Notes under the pieces: model-generated
Databases searched by the model: none
Seen by the model: only the letters and a program-made list of their open reading frames with translations
What the model was told of the DNA's origin: nothing
Shown here: positions 55,304 to 62,349 of the stretch, piece by piece
Numbering within the stretch: the first letter of the stretch is position 1
Layout: each line of letters starts with the position of its first letter
From: an uncultured Bacteroidales bacterium
GTDB lineage: Bacteria; Bacteroidota; Bacteroidia; Bacteroidales; Muribaculaceae
Length of the DNA: 62,349 bases
Direction: 5' to 3'
Assembly (NCBI GenBank): GCA_947570265.1
Contig: CANOUR010000006.1
Coordinates: forward strand, 1 to 62,349
Position numbers and translations under genes: made by a program

Positions 55304-58300
55304 TTATCTGATGACGATACGCTGCGTGTATGAGCCGGTGGAATGGCTTATGCGCAACACATAGAATCCGGGGGTGACAGCGGGAAGGGCAATCTGTGTA
55401 TATCCGTCGAGATTGTCACGCGACAGCACCTGCCGACCCTGCATGTCGATCACTTCTGCGGCATAGCCAGTCAGCGCGGTTGAGATATTGAGCACATCGT
55501 GCGCGGGCAACGGATAGACCTTCACTGTCTCTGCCGAAATCTGCTCGAGCGAGTTTTCGTCAGGGTTGTTACCGTAGTCGAGTTTAACGGGTATCCGCAG
55601 ATATTCCGAACGACCCTGCTGTGTAGCTTTGGCAAACAGTGTGAACGGTTCGTCCTCGTAGTCGCCGGTCGATCCGTCGATCACCACGAAACCGGGGATC
55701 TCGGAGTCGAGACGGGCAATGCCGTCGGTGGACTCTATAGAATAGGTAACCGTGGCGGCCGAGGAGTCAAAGTCGAACAGAGTATTGAGGTCAAGCGTGC
55801 CGAATGTGTTGTCGACCACGCGCACCACCTGCTGCGGCGCATCTTGCCATGGGCAAGCATCGCCGACATTGTCGAGACAGAAATAGAGCGGAGTGGTGAT
55901 GCCAAAGCTGTTTTTCTTAGTGCTCTCCACTTTGAACCACAACTTATTGACCTCGCCAAGCGATGAAAGATCGACCCACTGCCATGAGTCGAGCGCATAG
56001 CGATCCTGCTCAAGCTCGGGACGGAAGTCAGCGAGATAGAAGTCCACGCTACCCACCACCGAGGCGTTTCTCAGACCCGAGATGGTCACTTTGTAATAGT
56101 CATCTTTCTGGAATCCACCGGGCACAGAGCTAAGTCCGTCGCCATTGCGGATGCAGTCCATAACCCAAGCCGAGTTGGTGAGCCACATACCATCGATCTT
56201 GTCGCCCTCGGGGCGGTTTGTGACGGTGAGGTATGTCGCACCGACATAGCTGTCGACAAAGGCCACACCATAGGTGGGACTGCCCGTAGCACCCGAACCG
56301 ACAGCACTGTTGTACTGGTCGTTGATGTTTTTATAAGTGGTCGGTGTGAGGTTTGAGTAGGAGAAGTGACCCCAATAGTCGCTTCCACCGAAGCTGCTGT
56401 GGTAGTAGTCGAAAGCAAACGAGCCGGAGTAGAAGGGCATGTTGGTGGTGTTGCCACCCCAGAATGACTCGGGATCGAGTTTGAGATCCTCGAAAGTCGC
56501 CACATACTGTCGGCCGAGCACATCGATGTTGATTTCATCGAAAGCCTCTTTTCCACGGTTGTCAATGACTGTGAAACGATATGTCATCGAGTGAGTCAGA
56601 TCGAGAGTGACGTCGGTGGTAGTGCTCAGCAGATTGCCCTGCTGGTCAGTCCACCGGTATGTGAGCGGTTCCATGCCACCTGAGCCTTTGCCTGAGAGGG
56701 ATAGCTGCTCACCTTCGTTGCCTTCGGTGACGCTCTTGGTTGTGATCTCGGCCACTGGATTGGGATAGACGGGTTCGGCCGAGAGAGTGGTGAATGGCAC
56801 TATGGCCACACCGTCGGCCTCGACACCGAGGTATGAGGCAAGTTTCACATAAACCTTGTAGCCGGTGTATTCCTCGAGGTCGCCGAGAGTCACGGTGGAG
56901 ATTTTGCGTGTGTGGAGAGCGACAGTCTGAGCGTCGGTGTAATCAGCATCCTCCGGCTCTGCGGCATCGGCTTTGACCACGGCATAGCGGGCAACCGAAG
57001 CCTTGTCGGCGCTGAGGTTGAGATTGGCCGATCCGACTGCGATACCATCCACCATCGGGAAGCCATCGCTCCAGACGGGCGTACCGGTCTGGTCGGTGTA
57101 TTCATAAGCACCCATCGTGGGGGTGACAGCGTTTCGGGCGTTTCCGAGCAGGTCAGCCGCAACATATTCCAATGGCTTTGCGGCCATCAGACGTCCGGCA
57201 GATTTGAGCTCGTGCATGTCATCGCTGAGGAAATCGGCCTCTTCAGCTATGCCGACCGGCTGTGCGATCGCCGACACGACGTCGTCGAATGTAGCGCAAT
57301 CGGAGGGAGTCATTGCCCATACCGTGCCTGACGTGTGGAGGGCATTGTCAGCAATAGTCATGTCCGACAGGCGAGCCTGCACAGTGCCACGCAGCAGCGG
57401 CCCACCGGCCTTGTTCTGAAGGACATTGTTGACCAATGTCGAGCCGGCCATCGGAGCGCTCATCATGAACGGTGACGAATAGCTGTTGGCCTCACCGGTG
57501 ATGACCACTGTGTTGTAGGCGATGTCGGCACGCTGCAGCGAAGCATCGTTGTCATACACATATATGCCATGAAGTGTGTGGTCGGTGCCCTCCAGACCAT
57601 TGATGCGGATATCATTGTTGTAGATGCGCTTTTCGGTGGCACGTGCCGAAGATATGTCGCGGATATAGATGGCATCGGCGCTGCTGTCGCCCGTCATGGT
57701 GTCGTAGTTTCTCATCATGCCGACATTGACATCGATGATGTTGTCAGCGACAACCACGTTGCCGGTACAGCGGTAAAGATCCATGTTGTGGTATCCGGCG
57801 GCCATCACCGAGCCGTCGTTGATGAAACGGTTGCCACGGATCACCAGTCCGTCAACCACACCCATTGCCTGCAGAGCCTTGCTCGACTGGTTGACGAATG
57901 TGTTGCCAGTGACAGTGACGTCGTGGATCATCATCGGGTAGTTGAGGTTGGTGATACCGGTGGCCGACAGACCGTAGTATCCGCCCTCAAGACGGCTGTT
58001 GCTGAGGGTGAAATAATTGCAGTTCTTGTCACGTTCCTCGAGATAGAATGTGTAGACGAGGTTGACACGCTCCTCATAGGTAGCAGCCGCGTGTCCCTTG
58101 ATCACGCAATCGTCGATGGTGTCGTGATAGCAGCCGCCACTGAGCATGACGATGCCGTCGCACTTATTAGCGGGAGAGGTGACCGTCAGGCTTTGCAGCG
58201 TGATGAAGCTTGCACCGTCAGCGAAGTTGACGACACCGAGACTCAGGGTTTTATTTTCCTCACCGTAGCGAATGACCACCTTGTCGCGGTTGCCGCTCTG

Positions 58301-61300
58301 ACTTTTGAAAGTGACACGGTTGGTCTCTGACGCGCCGGGTATCTGATTGAACGTAAATGACTCGTCATAAGTGCCGTCCTCGATGAGCATATTCACGGGG
58401 CCGTCGACACCGGTATTGGACAGATCGCGGATTGCCGCGGCAAACGTCTTGTAGTCGGCCTTGTCTGATATGCCGATCACATAATCGCCGTGCATGCCGG
58501 CTCTGACAGATGTAGCCGCCACGACTCCGGGAGTGCTTGCGACGGTGGTTCCACCGATGGTGACACTATTGAGAGATGCTTTGAGCTGCGAACCTACGGC
58601 AGCCTGAGGCGCCACATCATATGTGAGCCAGAAATTGTAAGTTCCGGCATGGGGGAAGTTATATGATCCCTCGAAAGCGAGAGTCGAGCCGTCGGCTGCG
58701 GGTACGATTGTCGCGCCAAATTGCTGCGCGCCGATAAATGCAGGGTCTGTACCCGTGACCCAAGCCTTTGCCGCCGCGATGTTGCCAGCGGGAGTGTCTT
58801 CGGTGTCGAAGACTATCGATGTGATGTTGTAGTCACCACGCTCGCCTTTTACTTCGACGGTGGCATGCATGATCAGATTGTCCTGCGATCCGGCATATAC
58901 CTGCACGGGGGCTTCGGCCGTGGCCTCGATCGACTCAAAGGCCAGAGGCTCGGGAGTGAAAGCCTCGACGACGATTTCCCATCCGTCAGATACAAGACCG
59001 TAGCTTCCGGTGCGGAAATAGGCTGTGAGCGCGCCATCGGCAGCTGAGCTGACCAGATCACGAGGCTCGGCTTTGTCTCCGAAAAGCTTTATCAACTGGT
59101 TTTCGTCATCGGTGTTGCTACCGTTGTAGACATACAATTCATCGTTGTATCCGGTGTCGAAGCTGTTGAAGTGCATGCGGATGGCTTTCGCCGGATCGGC
59201 GGGCTTGAACACCACGGCGCCCTTGTGGTCGCGGGTGTAGTATTCGGAAGGACCACCGTTGTCGTAGAACATGATCGGCTCGTCGACATAGACCACATCG
59301 TCGCCATGGAACTTGTAGATGTTTCGGGCGAGACGCACACCCTCGGGGTCGGCATCGGCAATCTCCACATTCTTGCCACCGATCTTGAGCGAAGTGATCT
59401 TAGCATCGATCTCGCGTCCGTCGGACAACTTGTCTTTCATGTCGAAAGCAATCCAATAGTAATTGTCGTTTTCGGCAAGCAGATCAGTTCCATCAACCGG
59501 TATGAGGGTGACGACCGGAGCGGCATCGGCTGTGGCCATTACAGTCACGGGCTGGACGTACTGAGCGTTTGATCCGGATGAGATGAGCTTCACGCTGCTG
59601 ACGAGGTCGGAGCAACCTTTGAGGTCGACGGTGATCTCATCGAATTTCAGAGGCGACTCACCCCCCTCGGTGGTCAGCTTAAGGGTAAGGATCTCTTCCT
59701 CGACATCATCGGGGTAGATATCGCGTGTGGCGGCCTGAGTGACCTGAGATCCGGTCAGCGCCATTTTCTGTGATTTGTAGGGGACGGCGGTCGCTGCAAA
59801 TCCGTTTGATGTGGATGTGCCCCGGTTGCCGTTGGTATTGAACAGGATGGTGAGCGCTCCGGTGGGATCGGTGGAGCTGAACGATCGGCCGATAGCCTCG
59901 CTCTGGTTGCTGTTTGTGGCCTCGAAGAGCACTTCACCTGATGTACCCGCGCCGTTTATCACCTTGAACACGGGATTGGTGCCATAGTAGGAGTAGCTGG
60001 GGAAACGGATGCTGAGCTTAGAGAATGTAAGCTGTGTGACCGCACCTTCCGTGCCGGGACGGATGATCATTATCTGGTCGCCCTTAATGTCGTCATATCC
60101 GTAGTAGGAATAGTCGGAGGGCTTGCTTGTCACATCCCAGCTGCCGTAAACAGTCACATCCTGAGTGCCTGCATCGGCCACAAGCTTGTTGAGCACACTG
60201 CGGCTCACGGGGGCAGCGTCGGTGACAGCGTGATCCGTGCCTCCGAGATTGACCGACGAGAGGGATAGAGAGATGGTCTGGTCATTTAGAGCCGCGGCAC
60301 TTACGTCGACAAGCACCATAAACGTATTGTCGTATTCCTTGAGAGCGTAAGGCTCGGCAAGGTCGAAGGTGATGAAACCGTTGGTTTCGACAGCTGTTGC
60401 CAGCACCTTGGGAGAAGAGCCACCGACAGTGGCGAGATAGGCGTTGGCCACGAGTCCGGGCGCACCCACAGACGCGATTTTAAGGCTATTGAGATTGAGG
60501 ACAGGATCGGTGTTGACCGTGCGGATGTTGATCAAAGCCATTGACTGAGCCACCGCGCCAGCCCTGAACGTGTCGCCGGTCACAGAGGTCACAGCCACGG
60601 CATCGAGCTGCATTGCCTGCGGCTGGAAAAGGCTTACGGTAGCCTCGAAACCATCGTTGGTCTGCGTGGTGCCATTGTCAGCGAGCTCGACGGTGAGCGC
60701 ACCATCGGGCGAAGTTGAATGTATGAGAGGAGTCTCACCATTCATGACACGCATGATGAGCTTGGCCGGATCGACCTGCGCCCCATCATAGACATTGAGA
60801 TACTGATAATAGATCGAGCCATTGGCCAAAAGCACTTTGGAGAAATCGATCTGCACCTTTTTCCCTTCCACAGACGGAATGAATGTGGTGACGCCACTGA
60901 ATTTAGAGGTGATCTGGCCGTCGACACCACCGTCATCGTAGAACGCCAGCGAAGTCTCATCGACATAGACTGTCTGCTCACCGGCCACCATAGTCACCAT
61001 TGCCGGGTTGACGATCTCCACTGCCGTCGCACCGTCGAAGGGGGTCACACCGCCGGGATGCGCCGCAGTGGTCACACCGGTGATGTCGACCATCGTGCGG
61101 GCGCCGACCTTGGCAGAACCAAGAATATCGGCAGCAAGCGTGAACACTGTGCGACCCGAAGCCAGCGGCCGGTCGAGTGTGATGATGTATCCGCTGCCGT
61201 CGGCCGCCACAGTGGCGTCGACCGGTGTGAGCACACCCACGTTGTCGCCAGCGCCATCATAGAGCTTGACCGAAAGAGGATCGATCATGCTGTCGTTGAC

Positions 61301-61999
61301 CGGCACAGAGAAACGGATGCCGGTCAGATTGTCGGGATTCATCACCCCCTCGGCATCGACATAGGCCGAAGCGAGCACCACACCTGATCTGCTGCGGGGA
61401 GAGGCGCTGACATTGTCATATGACGAGCCAGCTCCCGTGACCTGCATATCGGTGAGTTTCACACACTTGACCTTTGCCGTCCATCCATCGCACGCTTTGG
61501 CGTAGCGCCAGAGCACACCCACACCCATTGAGCCATCAGCCGCAGTGGAGAAATAGGTGAGATTGCTGTAGACACCGTCGAGAGTGTCCATGACATCGCC
61601 CTCGGGCATAAGAGTGGTGCCGGTGACACCCATCGCAGTGGATTGCCAGGCAAACGACTCATCGGGGTCGGGATCGCCGGAATAGACGATCACCTTGCCC
61701 GGATAGCTCGAACCGTCGTTGCAGATGTCGATGTTCTCAAACGTGATCTGCACCGACAAGCCTTCAACCGCGGGCTTGAACACCGTGAGCGAATGCTGAT
61801 TGTTGGCACTCATCGAGTTAATTGCGTCGAGACCTTTGAAGTCGTAGAACACAAGCTCGCCATCGGCAGGCACCGTGACGGTTTGCCTGCCAAACTGCAA
61901 CTGCGTGACAGTCTGTGCACCATCGTCTTGCGCCCACAAGGGCAAAACATGGCACATAGTCAGCAGAAGCAGTGAAAACAGAGTTAGTTTCTGTTTCAT
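55304..61999 (-). CDS. Giant B12-riboswitch-controlled T9SS-secreted surface protein with DUF4465
   Basis: A 2231-residue exported protein. Approximate layout: signal peptide 1-23; CUB-like modules 33-180, 335-458, 612-742 and 897-1014 (patterns such as FYDDGG and LNVYDG); an SwmB-like module 200-310; BNR_assoc_N-like modules 463-600, 746-892 and 1018-1165; a right-handed parallel beta-helix 1172-1635 with repeated N-x-I/V rungs; an FN3-like module 1640-1738; a PKD/Ig-like module 1745-1828; DUF4465 1832-2047 (SFWGGN, GHFSYSN, VDFYLADFRP, WQWVDLSSLG, PLYFCLDN); a spacer; and a T9SS type A sorting domain 2157-2231 (VYPLPAHDVLNI, GFYVLRI). No catalytic residues are apparent. A cobalamin riboswitch precedes it, implying repression by B12. 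It is monocistronic. A surface corrinoid-binding role is inference; adhesion or glycan binding is the alternative. Confidence 0.9.
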   Translation of the reverse strand: MKQKLTLFSLLLLTMCHVLPLWAQDDGAQTVTQLQFGRQTVTVPADGELVFYDFKGLDAINSMSANNQHSLTVFKPAVEGLSVQITFENIDICNDGSSYPGKVIVYSGDPDPDESFAWQSTAMGVTGTTLMPEGDVMDTLDGVYSNLTYFSTAADGSMGVGVLWRYAKACDGWTAKVKCVKLTDMQVTGAGSSYDNVSASPRSRSGVVLASAYVDAEGVMNPDNLTGIRFSVPVNDSMIDPLSVKLYDGAGDNVGVLTPVDATVAADGSGYIITLDRPLASGRTVFTLAADILGSAKVGARTMVDITGVTTAAHPGGVTPFDGATAVEIVNPAMVTMVAGEQTVYVDETSLAFYDDGGVDGQITSKFSGVTTFIPSVEGKKVQIDFSKVLLANGSIYYQYLNVYDGAQVDPAKLIMRVMNGETPLIHSTSPDGALTVELADNGTTQTNDGFEATVSLFQPQAMQLDAVAVTSVTGDTFRAGAVAQSMALINIRTVNTDPVLNLNSLKIASVGAPGLVANAYLATVGGSSPKVLATAVETNGFITFDLAEPYALKEYDNTFMVLVDVSAAALNDQTISLSLSSVNLGGTDHAVTDAAPVSRSVLNKLVADAGTQDVTVYGSWDVTSKPSDYSYYGYDDIKGDQIMIIRPGTEGAVTQLTFSKLSIRFPSYSYYGTNPVFKVINGAGTSGEVLFEATNSNQSEAIGRSFSSTDPTGALTILFNTNGNRGTSTSNGFAATAVPYKSQKMALTGSQVTQAATRDIYPDDVEEEILTLKLTTEGGESPLKFDEITVDLKGCSDLVSSVKLISSGSNAQYVQPVTVMATADAAPVVTLIPVDGTDLLAENDNYYWIAFDMKDKLSDGREIDAKITSLKIGGKNVEIADADPEGVRLARNIYKFHGDDVVYVDEPIMFYDNGGPSEYYTRDHKGAVVFKPADPAKAIRMHFNSFDTGYNDELYVYNGSNTDDENQLIKLFGDKAEPRDLVSSAADGALTAYFRTGSYGLVSDGWEIVVEAFTPEPLAFESIEATAEAPVQVYAGSQDNLIMHATVEVKGERGDYNITSIVFDTEDTPAGNIAAAKAWVTGTDPAFIGAQQFGATIVPAADGSTLAFEGSYNFPHAGTYNFWLTYDVAPQAAVGSQLKASLNSVTIGGTTVASTPGVVAATSVRAGMHGDYVIGISDKADYKTFAAAIRDLSNTGVDGPVNMLIEDGTYDESFTFNQIPGASETNRVTFKSQSGNRDKVVIRYGEENKTLSLGVVNFADGASFITLQSLTVTSPANKCDGIVMLSGGCYHDTIDDCVIKGHAAATYEERVNLVYTFYLEERDKNCNYFTLSNSRLEGGYYGLSATGITNLNYPMMIHDVTVTGNTFVNQSSKALQAMGVVDGLVIRGNRFINDGSVMAAGYHNMDLYRCTGNVVVADNIIDVNVGMMRNYDTMTGDSSADAIYIRDISSARATEKRIYNNDIRINGLEGTDHTLHGIYVYDNDASLQRADIAYNTVVITGEANSYSSPFMMSAPMAGSTLVNNVLQNKAGGPLLRGTVQARLSDMTIADNALHTSGTVWAMTPSDCATFDDVVSAIAQPVGIAEEADFLSDDMHELKSAGRLMAAKPLEYVAADLLGNARNAVTPTMGAYEYTDQTGTPVWSDGFPMVDGIAVGSANLNLSADKASVARYAVVKADAAEPEDADYTDAQTVALHTRKISTVTLGDLEEYTGYKVYVKLASYLGVEADGVAIVPFTTLSAEPVYPNPVAEITTKSVTEGNEGEQLSLSGKGSGGMEPLTYRWTDQQGNLLSTTTDVTLDLTHSMTYRFTVIDNRGKEAFDEINIDVLGRQYVATFEDLKLDPESFWGGNTTNMPFYSGSFAFDYYHSSFGGSDYWGHFSYSNLTPTTYKNINDQYNSAVGSGATGSPTYGVAFVDSYVGATYLTVTNRPEGDKIDGMWLTNSAWVMDCIRNGDGLSSVPGGFQKDDYYKVTISGLRNASVVGSVDFYLADFRPELEQDRYALDSWQWVDLSSLGEVNKLWFKVESTKKNSFGITTPLYFCLDNVGDACPWQDAPQQVVRVVDNTFGTLDLNTLFDFDSSAATVTYSIESTDGIARLDSEIPGFVVIDGSTGDYEDEPFTLFAKATQQGRSEYLRIPVKLDYGNNPDENSLEQISAETVKVYPLPAHDVLNISTALTGYAAEVIDMQGRQVLSRDNLDGYTQIALPAVTPGFYVLRISHSTGSYTQRIVIR

Positions 62000-62075
62000 C
62001 GCCTTGCAAAAAATTATATGTTAAAATAATGGTTGGTTCCTTCCATGTCTTTCCTCGAGACTAATAGGGAATATG

Positions 62076-62252
62076 AGTGCAAGGCAGGTCTTCTGACTCG
62101 TTGTCGAGTTCGGGACGCCTTCCCGGTGATCATTTTTATTCTCACCAGTGGCATACGTGTCCGTCACTTTTAAGGACAACTCACAGCAGCGGGACTGTTC
62201 GGGATTTTCACCCGATTCCCTTTTAATCACTGAAACCAGTGAACCATTGCGC
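62076..62252 (-). promoter_or_regulatory. Cobalamin (adenosylcobalamin-type) riboswitch
   Basis: Read on the minus strand, the leader carries GGGAATCGGGTGAAAATCCC, then ACAGTCCCGCTGCTGTGA, GCCACTGG, GGGAAGGCGTCCC and the B12 box AGTCAGAAGACCTGCC (62098-62083). These are the conserved core elements of the cobalamin aptamer in the right order. It lies between a promoter (62286-62255) and the giant-protein start (61999). A GGTTC at the aptamer's 5' edge (62245-62241) could alternatively pair with GGAACC in the expression region (62040-62035). The usual outcome is repression when cobalamin is bound. Confidence 0.95.
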
Positions 62253-62254
62253 TG

Positions 62255-62286
62255 CAAAATTACATTTTTTTTTGTTCTGACGGCAA
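62255..62286 (-). promoter_or_regulatory. Promoter for the riboswitch and giant gene
   Basis: On the minus strand, TTG (62286-62284), a 21-base spacer and TAATTTTG (62262-62255). Transcription should start near 62248-62251, giving a leader of about 250 bases that begins at the aptamer. Confidence 0.75.
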
Positions 62287-62349
62287 TATTTGTGTAAAAA
62301 TGTCAATGTGCTCTCGCTGCCGTTTTCGCTTTAGGCGGCGGGGGCAGCT
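62287..62349. other. Window edge upstream of the riboswitch promoter
   Basis: I see no gene or recognisable site in these last 63 bases. They may belong to the end of a neighbouring gene outside the window. Confidence 0.4.

Noticed and set aside
57569..58330. Long plus-strand frame (253 residues) inside the giant gene
   Set aside because: It lies antisense to a clear coding sequence, is rich in Val/His/Asp from reversed codons, and has no recognisable fold or promoter.
60719..61387. Plus-strand frame (222 residues) opposite the giant gene's N-terminal part
   Set aside because: Same pattern of antisense shadow: His/Arg/Asp-rich, no domain, no promoter.
55304..61999. Possible sialidase function of the giant protein
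   Set aside because: Modules resemble the N-terminal domain that precedes sialidases, but no Asp-box propeller or Arg triad follows.
1..62349. CRISPR arrays, tRNA and rRNA genes, transposases, prophage
   Set aside because: No spaced repeat array, cloverleaf, rRNA segment or recombinase motif was seen in the gaps or frames.

Overview
The window is chromosomal DNA of a Bacteroidota bacterium, most likely order Bacteroidales and possibly Muribaculaceae (family placement is inference). Supporting signs are Bacteroidota promoters (TTTG, 19-21 bases, TAnnTTTG), OstA-type LptD, many TonB-type outer-membrane barrels, a DUF349 protein, RprXY-like signalling, a C-terminal type IX secretion (T9SS) sorting domain and a GH29 fucosidase. 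I saw no rRNA, tRNA, CRISPR array, prophage or transposase gene.

Layout. 0.3-9.3 kb holds envelope and housekeeping genes: lptD, a small membrane gene, a DivIC/FtsB-like gene, coaX, an outer-membrane barrel, lptC, a CorC/HlyC-like protein and an rRNA m5C methyltransferase. 9.3-18.5 kb holds a barrel plus giant TPR pair, an alpha/beta hydrolase, a PhoB/PhoR-like two-component pair and a small barrel. 18.5-22.6 kb holds purB-cvpA-sufB and a methyltransferase. At 22.65-22.84 kb lies a non-coding inverted-repeat element. 22.9-31.5 kb holds a TonB receptor with a nucleoside-type MFS permease, a DUF349 protein, an undecaprenyl-phosphate sugar transferase and recQ. 31.7-34.8 kb holds aspA and a catalase. 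34.8-39.7 kb holds a minus-strand fucosidase-cutC-transglutaminase operon with a leader hairpin. 39.8-44.9 kb holds a YitT protein, a periplasmic LolA/thioredoxin-like protein with tpx, trpS and an acyltransferase. 45-49.2 kb holds a TonB-type barrel divergent from a histidine kinase/response regulator pair. 49.2-55.2 kb holds tatC-tatA, fabD, an M16 peptidase, dgt and a TPM-domain protein.

The most striking locus is 55.3-62.3 kb. A promoter and a clear cobalamin riboswitch (minus strand, about 62252-62076) precede a 2231-residue secreted protein. I read that protein as four CUB-like modules, three BNR-associated N-terminal-type modules, a parallel beta-helix, FN3/PKD-like modules, a DUF4465 domain and a T9SS sorting tail. 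This predicts a B12-repressed, surface-delivered giant protein that may capture corrinoids or corrinoid-bearing ligands.

Other leads are a putative outer-plus-inner-membrane nucleoside uptake operon, a 10-bp-phased direct repeat between a barrel gene and its kinase/regulator pair, several promoters placed so close to the start codon that the mRNAs should be leaderless, and a promoter-driven hairpin RNA ahead of the fucosidase operon. Domain names are assigned by eye from sequence patterns; no database search was possible.
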